A stretch of DNA of 16,389 bases from Thalassiosira profunda (Eukaryota; Bacillariophyta; Thalassiosirophyceae; Thalassiosirales; Thalassiosiraceae): positions 1-16,389 of the forward strand of contig JALLAP010000788.1 in assembly GCA_036939355.1 (NCBI GenBank), in the 5' to 3' direction. Of this stretch, positions 1 through 7,748 are shown piece by piece (the stretch's first letter is position 1; the number at the start of each line of letters is the position of its first letter). A program made the position numbers and the translations under genes. The notes beneath the pieces were generated by a model, which saw only the letters and a list, made by a program, of their open reading frames with translations, made no database searches and had not been told where the DNA came from.

Positions 1-1180
1 CCGCCAGCACCGGCCGTTCCACCTCTTTGGCCTCCTTTTTGTCCTTGGACTTTCCGCCCTTGTCCTTTGCGCCCTTGTCGCCCTCCTTCTTGTTGCCCTT
101 GCCTTTGGCTCCGTCCTCGTTTTCCTTGTCGTGCTCCGGCGACTCGTCTTTGGCGTAGAATCCCTCAAACGAGTCAGGAAGGGCGTTCTTGCTGATGGTG
201 TGCTCCGTGATCCACTGGAGCCGCTCCTCTCGCAGCTCGTTCTGCATCCGGAACCCCTCCTCGTCCCTCACGACGTCTTTGAGGCGGTGCAGGTCGTTCT
301 CGTAGCTTTCATTGCAATACTGCTGCTCGGCCCTCCGCTGGCTGCGCACGTCCACGAGATTGCTTTCGAGCGTGTCCGTCTCTGCTCTCTCGTCGGCACT
401 TTCGCTGCCACCCATGCCAATGAGGTTGTCGAGCTCTCGCCGGATATCTCCTGTCCTCTGCCTACCGATGTTCCCTCGCACAATGGACTGGACCTTCGTC
501 GCAGCCTCTTCTGGTGGCAGAGCCTCAGCGGGTTTGTCTGGTGCATCAACAGGTTGTGTCGCCTCTGCCGTTTCTGCTTCTTCAATGCACTGCCCCGAAT
601 CACTGGACGATGCATCGGCCACAGCCGGAGACTCCATTGCTTCCTCTCCCTCGGTCGGGTCCACATCCGAGCCAGTCCTCTCCCCCAAAAACCGGGCAAC
701 CACCGAATCTCGCTGACGCGTCGCCTCGGCACGATCCTCCCCGAAATACGCCGGCGTCGCCGTCTCCAACCGTGACGGCGCGCCGGACCGCTCGCGGAGC
801 ACCCCGTTCAGGTCCGGATGTTCCCACGGAAACGGCGCCTGGGCCGCCCCGCCCTTCGATGCCACGTCCGCATTGGGCGGGCACCACTTCACCAGCAGGT
901 GGCGGAGGTTGATCACCCGGCATATCACCCCCTCGAGCGTCGCCCGAATGTCGATGCGCTTCTGGGGCTGGACCGACGCCTCGTGGCATTGGTTCAGGTC
1001 GGAGAGAACGAGGGTGTACCGGACGTAAAGGTCGGCAAAGTGGCGGAAGGCCTCGTCGACGGACGCGGGTTTGGCGTTGCCGCCATCGCCGGGACGGCCG
1101 TGCGCCTCCTCCTCCTGGACCAGCCGTTTTAGCTCCTCGATCGAGGCGTTCCAGAGGAGGTCGATCGATTCGCTGGACAT
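1..1180 (-). CDS. DRC11: DRC11/IQCA1-like dynein regulatory complex subunit (N-terminal part, runs off left edge)
   Basis: An uninterrupted minus-strand frame gives 393 residues from ATG at 1180-1178 to the window edge, with no stop. Residues 1-95 match the start of the IQCA1/DRC11 family as I know it: a short N-terminal helix, then a Tyr-Val-x-Tyr block (52-55), the PQKR box (72-75) and a following IR..LEGV helix. An IQ calmodulin-binding motif lies at 226-242 (AATKVQSIVRGNIGRQR). Residues 312-340 resemble the family segment before the lysine-rich linker, and 352-386 is that Lys/Gly/Asp-rich linker. The AAA+ ATPase domain expected downstream is outside the window. In other eukaryotes DRC11 belongs to the nexin-dynein regulatory complex that regulates ciliary beating. 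The start is supported because it aligns with the family's own beginning. The gene is divergent from the RING gene. Identity rests on remembered family pattern, not on a search. Confidence 0.8.
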   Translation of the reverse strand, partial: MSSESIDLLWNASIEELKRLVQEEEAHGRPGDGGNAKPASVDEAFRHFADLYVRYTLVLSDLNQCHEASVQPQKRIDIRATLEGVICRVINLRHLLVKWCPPNADVASKGGAAQAPFPWEHPDLNGVLRERSGAPSRLETATPAYFGEDRAEATRQRDSVVARFLGERTGSDVDPTEGEEAMESPAVADASSSDSGQCIEEAETAEATQPVDAPDKPAEALPPEEAATKVQSIVRGNIGRQRTGDIRRELDNLIGMGGSESADERAETDTLESNLVDVRSQRRAEQQYCNESYENDLHRLKDVVRDEEGFRMQNELREERLQWITEHTISKNALPDSFEGFYAKDESPEHDKENEDGAKGKGNKKEGDKGAKDKGGKSKDKKEAKEVERPVLA

Positions 1181-1855
1181 CTCGTGTTGATAGTAAGAAG
1201 CGATGTGGCAGACGCTGCTTGCAAGCCGGCGGCAGGGACTGCTGCGCTGACGATCGCTGGCCAATTCGAAGGAGAAAACCTTGATTTGTTCAAAGATTTG
1301 CTCGTCCAAACTTTTGAAATGGCTCAAACTTTCGAACTGATGCAAACTTCCAAACTAATGCAATCGAGCGTCGCCTGGGCCCATCAACAGCCGAGTGTGC
1401 CCAGAGGCACGAGATGTGCACATCAGTGTCACCTCGTCGGGCTGACCACCAAAGCGATTATTCGCCCTCCTCTCCGGCAGCATCGACGAGCCAGGCAACC
1501 CACCCGCCCCCTCGAGGGGGGTAAATCGCAGCGCCGCCTCCGAGAGCCCTGTGTTGCTGCGGGGTGGTGAGCGAAGAGTGGAGAGGAGAAGCAGGGAGAG
1601 TGAGAAGAGAGGATATGGATAAATGGGCCAGACATCACCTTCCCGCCATAAGTTCCCTCCCATCAATTCAGGAATCAATACATTTTGCGTAAGCAACTGT
1701 TTCTTCTGAGCGAATGACTGATCCAAGATCTCCACTTACGTCGCTTCACGACTGCTGCATGCAAATCTCAGACTCTCAAGATATCACACACAGAGAAGCC
1801 CTGCACTCTCACCCTCACAACAACAACGCACCTCAACCAAACGATCAACAACAAC
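1181..1855. promoter_or_regulatory. Divergent intergenic region, DRC11-like / RING-H2
   Basis: This 675-bp stretch separates two genes read outward, so it should hold both promoters and 5' UTRs. It contains an 18-bp triple repeat at 1307-1360. The 100 bases before the RING start are rich in CAA/CAC and poor in G, which suits an unstructured 5' leader. Short open frames cross the stretch on both strands, but none has a recognisable domain or convincing composition. I see no TATA box I would trust. Confidence 0.45.
1307..1360. repeat. 18-bp tandem repeat, three units
   Basis: Three abutting 18-base units start at 1307, 1325 and 1343. Each begins CAAACTT and drifts in its second half (TTGAAATGGCT, TCGAACTGATG, CCAAACTAATG). 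A fourth degenerate start, CAATCG, follows at 1361. Read on the plus strand they would encode hexapeptides of the type QTFELM, but the surrounding frame looks non-coding. Confidence 0.75.
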
Positions 1856-2869
1856 ATGACGATGCAGGACCTCATCAAGCTCTCCCTCTTCATCGCTATC
1901 CTCGTCCTCTTCTACCAATGCATCCGCAAGGGCCGGCGGCGCCACATCCAACAGCACGCGAACGGAGGCTTCGCCTCGCAGCGGGAGGAGGACTTGCAGC
2001 GCTTTCGCCAGCGCATGTCCGAACGCGGCGGCAGCGTGAGGACCAACGCGAACAGCGCCTCCGCCATTGCGGCGCGGAAGGAGCTGATTGAGAAGAATTT
2101 GTTCAGCCGGGAAATCCGCCGGGAGGAGAGCGTCAGGGAATTGAAGCAGCTGCTCGCCATTTCGAGGGGCGGGGAGGTCGACGAGGAGCTCGGGGGATGC
2201 TCGCCGGCGGACGTCAAGAAACCAAAGGTGGTAGCGTCAGAGTCGGAGTCCTCTCTGCCAGCGCCGTCGGCCCCGCCCTCGTCCGAAAGAGAGGCTGCAA
2301 GGGCGGCGCCACAAGCCCAGCCGGTGTCTCCCCTGCATCCGCCGCCGGAACAGGCCGTTGACACGATTGCAGTGGCAATAGAGTCCGACACGCCCCCAAC
2401 GTTCAGCGCGGTGGGGGCTGGCGAAAGCAGCAGGGAAATCAACGAGACACCGCAAAATCCACAAGCAGCCAATCCGGTATCGCTGGAGCCGGTGCTGGAT
2501 CCCCTTCGCAATCTGTGGAACAACATCACGCATGGAACTGAACGGAGGGCCAGCGAGAGGAGAGCTTCACACAATGTGGCAGCAGACGAAACAACTTGTG
2601 CCGAAACACACTCACATAAGCTCGAGTGCTCCATCTGCCTCGAGGAGTATGCGGCGGGAGATGTCGTCTCCTGGGCCAAGGATGGGGGCGATGCACCCTC
2701 ACCCTCGACCGCCGATGCGGCGGCCATCAACAGCGAGCGAGGGTGCGTCCACATCTTCCATAAGGGGTGCATCTCGGCGTGGCTCGAGGAGAACGACGAG
2801 TGCCCATTGTGCCGGAGGAAGGTGGTGCACGAGGATGCCGACGTCCGGTTTTCGAGTTGGACAATCTGA
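1856..2869 (+). CDS. Membrane-anchored RING-H2 finger protein, probable E3 ubiquitin ligase
   Basis: This is a 337-residue protein. Residues 5-21 form one hydrophobic segment (LIKLSLFIAILVLFYQC) followed at once by a basic stretch (RKGRRR), as in a signal anchor with the rest of the chain in the cytosol. Residues 30-105 are charged and probably helical. Residues 106-250 are low-complexity Ser/Ala/Pro/Glu. The C-terminus carries a complete RING-H2 finger with zinc ligands C258, C261, C297, H299, H302, C305, C316 and C319, ending CPLCRRK. The loop between the second and third ligands is long (35 residues) and Ala/Asp/Ser-rich but within the known RING range. RING-H2 proteins with one N-terminal membrane helix typically act as ubiquitin ligases on endomembranes; substrate and organelle cannot be told here. 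The start lies in ACAACATGAC after a CA-rich leader. Confidence 0.82.
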   Translation: MTMQDLIKLSLFIAILVLFYQCIRKGRRRHIQQHANGGFASQREEDLQRFRQRMSERGGSVRTNANSASAIAARKELIEKNLFSREIRREESVRELKQLLAISRGGEVDEELGGCSPADVKKPKVVASESESSLPAPSAPPSSEREAARAAPQAQPVSPLHPPPEQAVDTIAVAIESDTPPTFSAVGAGESSREINETPQNPQAANPVSLEPVLDPLRNLWNNITHGTERRASERRASHNVAADETTCAETHSHKLECSICLEEYAAGDVVSWAKDGGDAPSPSTADAAAINSERGCVHIFHKGCISAWLEENDECPLCRRKVVHEDADVRFSSWTI

Positions 2870-2963
2870 CCTGAGATGTTTGGTTCAACAGAGAGAAGCG
2901 TGTCATCTCTACTCCAATCGATGTAGTAAACTAGGAATGTTTCATTAGAGAGGTTGTATCCCG

Positions 2964-4526
2964 ATGATGTCTGCAAAGAAAGAGTGCAAAGAGAAGACTT
3001 CCCTTCTTACAGAGGTGGTTCATAGGTACATACTTACGTGGTACCCTACATACGATCCTATGCAACTTTCAATGAATGCTTGCCAACTTTCTTCCCCGCA
3101 CACCAACCTCCCATGTAAATACAGCAGTGCTCTCCCTCCTCCCGCTGTCGGCTCCGGCGGCAACCGCAACGGGACTCCTCCTGAGTGGGCAGCCTCGGGG
3201 AGTAGCTCCGCACAAGACTGGAAAATAATTGTCGCCAACAACCGGCATCAGAGGATGGAAGAGGAGTGGGTCGGATACGACGGGGGCGCGGTCCAGGAAC
3301 GGCATCGGAATGCCCGCCGGATCCGGGTTGCGTCGGGTGTCACTGTGATTCCAGAGAGGGCCTTTCAGTTTTGCCGCGATTTGAAGGCGGTGGATCTGAA
3401 CAATGTCACCACTATTGCGGATCGTGCATTCAGTAGTTGTCGCTCATTGGAGCACATGATTTGGACCTCCGCGTCTGCGGTGGTTGAGATTGGAGATGAG
3501 GCATTTGCCGGTTGCATGAGATTGGAGGAGGTTGATCTCAGCAATGCGACAAAGATTGGGCGAGGAGCTTTCTACAATTGCAGGGCACTGACAAGCGTAG
3601 CCATCCCTTCATCTGCCGCTGCAATTGGAGACTCTGCATTCTATGGTTGCAACAGATTGGTGGAAGTGAATCTCGGTGAGGGGTTACATCGCGTTGGGAG
3701 GGCGGCATTCTTCGGTTGCAAGGCTTTGATTCGGATCAGCATTCCGGCATCTGTCACCGTCATTGAAGCTGCTGCATTTCGTGGTTGCAACAGTTTGACA
3801 GAGGTGGAGTTGAAGGAGGGGCTGCAGCATATTGAACGTCATGCGTTCGAAGGCTGCAAATCGCTGCTCCGAATCGATATCCCCTCCACCACGTTGAGAG
3901 TTGGAGGCCATGCATTTAGCGCCTGCGCCAGTTTGATGAAAGTGGATGTGAATGAGGGACCGCAGGTGATTGAAGCGAACGCGTTCATGGACTGCAATTC
4001 GTTGGAGCGCATCACCATCCCCTCTTCTACTACGCTGGTTGAGAGTGGTGCATTTTTCAATTGCCGCAATTTGTCAGAGGTGGCTCTGCAGGAGGGGGTT
4101 CATTATATTGGTTCTGGTGCATTCTATGGCTGCCAATTGCGAGGTATGAGTATCAACATTCCCCCTGTTGCACTGGTAATTGACATCGACCGTTCCAGTT
4201 GCCAGTTCATGAGAACGACAATGCCTAGACCTCAGAATTGGACAGTGGTCGCTTCCAAGTGGATGCAGCACAGGAGTCCGAGTCAACTAGAAGAAGCCGA
4301 AGCAAAGGTGAACGAGATCCTAGGTCGTCAGCAGCTGAGACCGAAAGAAAAAGTCGAATGCATCAGAGAACTATTCGCCTATTACGATAAGTTGGATGTG
4401 ACAACGATGCTCGAGCTTGCTATCTGGAAGGCCAATATGGACGTCAATGAGCGGGATGCTGACGCCAGGAAGGCAATCCGTCAAAACTGTGGCAGTGATA
4501 TGAATGTTATCATCCCGGGCGTCTAG
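2964..4526 (+). CDS. BspA-type leucine-rich-repeat protein (LRR_5)
   Basis: The frame spans 520 codons. Residues ~118-392 hold about eleven 23-residue repeats of the BspA/LRR_5 type, consensus like I...AF..C..L..V.LP....IG..AF, for example IGDSAFYGCNRLVEVNL. The C-terminal ~80 residues (441-520) are a separate helical tail with LELAIWKANMD and a final NCGSDMNVIIPGV, which I associate with many Thalassiosira members of this family. No function is known; such repeats usually bind proteins or carbohydrates. No signal peptide is evident. The N-terminus is doubtful: residues 1-97 look like translated non-coding DNA, only 94 bases separate this start from the RING stop, and the conserved pattern begins near W102. 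M98 (base 3255) is a good alternative start, or an upstream exon may exist. The gene is visibly less GC-rich than its neighbours. Confidence 0.8.
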   Translation: MMSAKKECKEKTSLLTEVVHRYILTWYPTYDPMQLSMNACQLSSPHTNLPCKYSSALPPPAVGSGGNRNGTPPEWAASGSSSAQDWKIIVANNRHQRMEEEWVGYDGGAVQERHRNARRIRVASGVTVIPERAFQFCRDLKAVDLNNVTTIADRAFSSCRSLEHMIWTSASAVVEIGDEAFAGCMRLEEVDLSNATKIGRGAFYNCRALTSVAIPSSAAAIGDSAFYGCNRLVEVNLGEGLHRVGRAAFFGCKALIRISIPASVTVIEAAAFRGCNSLTEVELKEGLQHIERHAFEGCKSLLRIDIPSTTLRVGGHAFSACASLMKVDVNEGPQVIEANAFMDCNSLERITIPSSTTLVESGAFFNCRNLSEVALQEGVHYIGSGAFYGCQLRGMSINIPPVALVIDIDRSSCQFMRTTMPRPQNWTVVASKWMQHRSPSQLEEAEAKVNEILGRQQLRPKEKVECIRELFAYYDKLDVTTMLELAIWKANMDVNERDADARKAIRQNCGSDMNVIIPGV

Positions 4527-4604
4527 CAATATTTGGAGTAATAGGGTTCGAGGATGGCGCATTGCAAAAGTAAAAGCAGTGGAAGATCAATTCACTAGCT
4601 TCCT

Positions 4605-7406
4605 TTAGTCTGGTGCAATCCGTTCGAAGTCGCCCAATCTTCTCGGCATCTCTCCGTGCTTTCGAGGTGGCTTGCTCATCAATATCCGCGCAACGTCCTC
4701 GCTGGCACCTCCAGTGGCCGATTTGCGATGCGTCATCCGTCGCTTGCAGACCTCTGCCAGCACTCTTCGATCAAAGGCGGGCGGATCGACCAGATCGATG
4801 GTGTCTCGTATCAGCGCCCCCTTGATGCGAGTGTCCAACGGAGAATCGCAGCCCAGCGAAGGACTGCTGTTCACTTCGATGAGCCAGCATTTCAACTGCG
4901 TATCGAACATGAGGTCAAAGCCGAAGAGCTCGAATGAGTTGGGCTGGTGCGGAATGTTGGACCCGGAAGCTACCAGAGCCTTGCGGCACACGTCCACCAT
5001 TTGCTGCCACAACTGCTCGGTGTCCAACCCAAGGCCTTTGAGTCTCTGGAACAGCCAGCTGAGCGCCACCTTGTTCCCCGCGCCGTTCGAGCCCGCGAGG
5101 TACGCCGGGTGCGATCGATCGATCGCGTCGCCGAACTCCCGTTGGATGCTCGAATTGGTCAAGTGGACGCGAGGATCGTGCAGGAACTCGGGTCGGAGCG
5201 AGTATGGCCGCGAGCCAAATCGTGCTAGGCCCTCCTTGTAGATGAAGGCTTCCAACGGGCCAAAGGACGTGACAAGCACATACATGCGAAGGTCGAATTT
5301 GAACCCCATAAAACACAGCGGATCGGCGACGTAGCGTTGGATCACAATCGGCTGCGAATACGAAACGTCGGCAATGTCGTCCACCAGGGATATGCCTCGT
5401 CCGCGCGACAGGCCCACCGGTTTGAGAATCCACAGGTTGGGAGCCGCGTTTCGGCAGACCTTTTGGATGGATTGGTAGCCCGACACGAACGCGTTGAACT
5501 CGTGGGGCAAGGCGTACGTCAGAGGCATGATATTGAACGAGTCTCCGTCTCTTGCTGAGGCTTTGCCGCACCGCTGGATGTGCTTTTTGAGCAGGTCCTT
5601 CCTCGTGAGCCCGCGCGTGTTGCGGAATCGGTTGATCTTCTGGAATGCCAGCAGACCCTCAAAGTCGGACGCCTTGGGGAGTCCCCAGACCCACATGAGG
5701 TTCCAGCAGCTGTCCTCGATCTCCGGTGGGAGCTCGTCCCACGGCGAGAGGCTGCGGCCAGAGAAGGCCTTGTGGATTATCGATGCCACCTCCGGCCTCG
5801 TTGAGTTGATTCGATAGAAGAGGCCTCGATCGAATGAGGTAGCGTCATCGTCTGATGAGTCGTCTGACTCCGACAATGGCTCGGACAGGGCGGCAAATGA
5901 TTGGCACGCCCTCGTGTACCGAGCAATTTGGTGTTGCATTGCCTTGGTCAGCTCTCTCTGTTTGGTGTCGGAAGAGCTTTTCTGGCCAGGTCCGCTCGAC
6001 GGCTTTGCAAAGATGTCAGAGAACGGCGGAAAGGAGCCGAGTCTTTTCCTATCAGCCTCAGCCGTTATCAACGGAGGCCTTGGCGCTTCTGTTGCAATCG
6101 TTTTATCTGCCGTTTGGCTCGTGGATGCGTCAGAAATTGACTCCACCGACGGTGGCGCCGTTTCAGATTCGCCTTCACTTTGCGATGACGATGCATCGTT
6201 GAGCGATGCTTCGCTGGCATCTGTTGAGTGAGTCGAGTTATCGTCGACGCTTTCATCTTGCAAGGATGTCACCGATCGATTGGACCACTGCGTCTCACTT
6301 TCATCAATCAGGAGAGATAGTTCAGACTGGCCCTCTGGGAGATCGGCTGTTGTGTTCAGAGGCGCAACGGCTGCCTCTCTTTTGCAAGGTGTGGTTTGCT
6401 CTTGGTCAGCTTCTGGCTCTAAAACGAGCGAAGAAGCCGAACAAGCATCAGCAGCTTCACTTTCGTCCTCAGGACTGGGGGCCTCTACTTCAGAGCAAGA
6501 GTCGACGTGAGTTTCCTCAGAGCAAACGGCCGCGTCTGTGCCATCTTCCTCCACCGCAACTGACGATAGACTGGCGTCGACAGCGAAATCATCCACAAAG
6601 GACTCCTCGTCCACGTCGGCACTTGCCGTGTCGAACACAGTTGACTCGTCGTCTACCACCTTGGCGGCAGCCGCGGCTGCCTCGACGATGGCCTCTTCGT
6701 TGGTACGCCCCGCCTCCAATGCCATCGACTTGGCCTCCTCGGCCGCAGCGTGCATCGAACAGCGAACTTGCCGCTCGCGATCTTTCCTCTCCTGCCATCT
6801 TTGGCGACGCTGCTCCCTCTCCTCATCCAGCAGCGCTTCTCTTCGCTGCTTCGACTTCTCTCGCTCGGCCCGCCAGTCCTGCATCGTCACCAAAGCCTGC
6901 CGAGAGCGCTCCTGTCGCTCCTCGTCGCGCTGTTGCGAGACGGCCTCGTCGGAACGGGCGTGCAACGACGCCTTGGCCAGCTTGGCCCGCGATCGAAAGT
7001 TGGACGACTTGGATGCGGGACTGTTGGAGACGAAGAACGACGGCTGCGGAGTGGGGCTACTCGTTGGCTGGCTGTGTGGCCGTTGCTTCCGGCGCGGTGG
7101 CGTATGCGTTTTTGCTGATGGTGGCTGCTTGGCGGAGGCATTCTCCCGTCGAATGAACGAGCTCGTTGCTGGCAGATGCCTTGCAGACCCACCACTAGAA
7201 GCGTCTCCATTGCTTTGTTCGCCCCCTCTGCGAAGGGCCAGTTCTCTCCGGATGCACGCGCGTAACCTGGAGACGAACGGGGCAATGGCTTCCTCTCCAA
7301 GCTCGGTCAGCCGGGCCGCCGACTCAAGCAGCGTCTCAGTCTCGTGCCGTTGGACCTCATCGATCCTCAGGAGCGGAAAGGACGAGAGGTCTAGGTCGTC
7401 TGGCAT
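4605..7406 (-). CDS. Tubulin tyrosine ligase-like protein (probable tubulin polyglutamylase)
   Basis: This is a 933-residue single-exon protein. The TTL ATP-grasp domain occupies ~529-880. Visible landmarks are the nucleotide-binding lysine in WILKPVG (K662), the glycine-rich SRGRGISLV loop (~667-675), KFDLRMYVLVTS (~703-714), HLTNSSIQ (~748-755) and the magnesium-site segment LIEVNSSPSLGCDSP (~842-856). The EVNxSP motif and intact acidic and Asn residues argue for an active amino-acid ligase adding glutamates to tubulin tails; initiator or elongase activity cannot be assigned. Residues 157-232 are an Arg/Glu-rich probable coiled coil. Residues 235-520 are acidic, Ser-rich and probably disordered. 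The first 60 residues are helical and unrecognised. The gene converges on the LRR gene with 78 bases between stops. The closest type is the TTLL2/TTLL9-like group, judged only from the KPVG..RGRGI motif. Confidence 0.9.
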   Translation of the reverse strand: MPDDLDLSSFPLLRIDEVQRHETETLLESAARLTELGEEAIAPFVSRLRACIRRELALRRGGEQSNGDASSGGSARHLPATSSFIRRENASAKQPPSAKTHTPPRRKQRPHSQPTSSPTPQPSFFVSNSPASKSSNFRSRAKLAKASLHARSDEAVSQQRDEERQERSRQALVTMQDWRAEREKSKQRREALLDEEREQRRQRWQERKDRERQVRCSMHAAAEEAKSMALEAGRTNEEAIVEAAAAAAKVVDDESTVFDTASADVDEESFVDDFAVDASLSSVAVEEDGTDAAVCSEETHVDSCSEVEAPSPEDESEAADACSASSLVLEPEADQEQTTPCKREAAVAPLNTTADLPEGQSELSLLIDESETQWSNRSVTSLQDESVDDNSTHSTDASEASLNDASSSQSEGESETAPPSVESISDASTSQTADKTIATEAPRPPLITAEADRKRLGSFPPFSDIFAKPSSGPGQKSSSDTKQRELTKAMQHQIARYTRACQSFAALSEPLSESDDSSDDDATSFDRGLFYRINSTRPEVASIIHKAFSGRSLSPWDELPPEIEDSCWNLMWVWGLPKASDFEGLLAFQKINRFRNTRGLTRKDLLKKHIQRCGKASARDGDSFNIMPLTYALPHEFNAFVSGYQSIQKVCRNAAPNLWILKPVGLSRGRGISLVDDIADVSYSQPIVIQRYVADPLCFMGFKFDLRMYVLVTSFGPLEAFIYKEGLARFGSRPYSLRPEFLHDPRVHLTNSSIQREFGDAIDRSHPAYLAGSNGAGNKVALSWLFQRLKGLGLDTEQLWQQMVDVCRKALVASGSNIPHQPNSFELFGFDLMFDTQLKCWLIEVNSSPSLGCDSPLDTRIKGALIRDTIDLVDPPAFDRRVLAEVCKRRMTHRKSATGGASEDVARILMSKPPRKHGEMPRRLGDFERIAPD

Positions 7407-7743
7407 CGCGGTGATTGGGTTGCTCAGCGTCTGACCCTTCCCGGTGTGCTCAGCTATCCCTCTTCATCCTCTTCGCCTCGCTCATGCAGGCACCGCCCAG
7501 CGCCAGTTCAAAATTTTCTTTCCATTTAAAAATCCAACAAATTTGCGGTACCCAAAGCTAGCGATAAATTCATATTCATCCCTCCTCTGACCCCTTCTTG
7601 CAAGATGCCAAGCAATAGAAGACGAGGGCCCCGAAGGACCCCCAATATATCAACAACTTTCTACAATAAGAACATTTCTCTCACTTCACATACAGCCAAA
7701 AGCAAACGCTGAGAAGCCACCCACTGGAGACAATAGTGTCCTT
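7407..7743. promoter_or_regulatory. Intergenic region: SFT2 3' end and TTLL promoter
   Basis: 337 bases lie between two minus-strand genes. The part next to the TTLL start, about 7500-7600, is the most AT-rich piece of the left half of the window (runs such as ATTTAAAAAT) and is the likely core promoter of the TTLL gene. The part next to 7743 is the SFT2 3' UTR. No open frame of interest is present. Confidence 0.4.
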
Positions 7744-7748
7744 TTATT
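7743..7748 (-). terminator. AATAAA hexamer overlapping the SFT2 stop codon
   Basis: On the minus strand the last codons read GAC GAA TAA AAG, so a canonical AATAAA overlaps the TAA stop at 7746-7744. It may act as a poly(A) signal for a very short 3' UTR. Diatom poly(A) signals are often not strict, so this is tentative. Confidence 0.3.

Noticed and set aside
1184..1570. Plus-strand open frame of 128 codons beside the DRC11-like start
   Set aside because: It starts four bases from the divergent DRC11-like ATG, contains the 18-bp repeat and has no family resemblance; treated as intergenic.
1912..2976. Long minus-strand frame opposite the RING gene (354 codons)
   Set aside because: It is a mirror of GC-rich codon usage in the RING gene. 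The plus-strand protein has a full RING-H2 finger, while the antisense product is Ser/Ala low complexity.
6206..7156. Second plus-strand frame over TTLL (316 codons)
   Set aside because: Arg/Pro-rich shadow of the TTLL gene in another frame, without motifs.
6538..7434. Long plus-strand frame opposite the TTLL N-terminal half (298 codons)
   Set aside because: It is antisense to the acidic, Arg/Glu-rich coding region of TTLL; the Ser/Arg/Ala-rich product has no domain.
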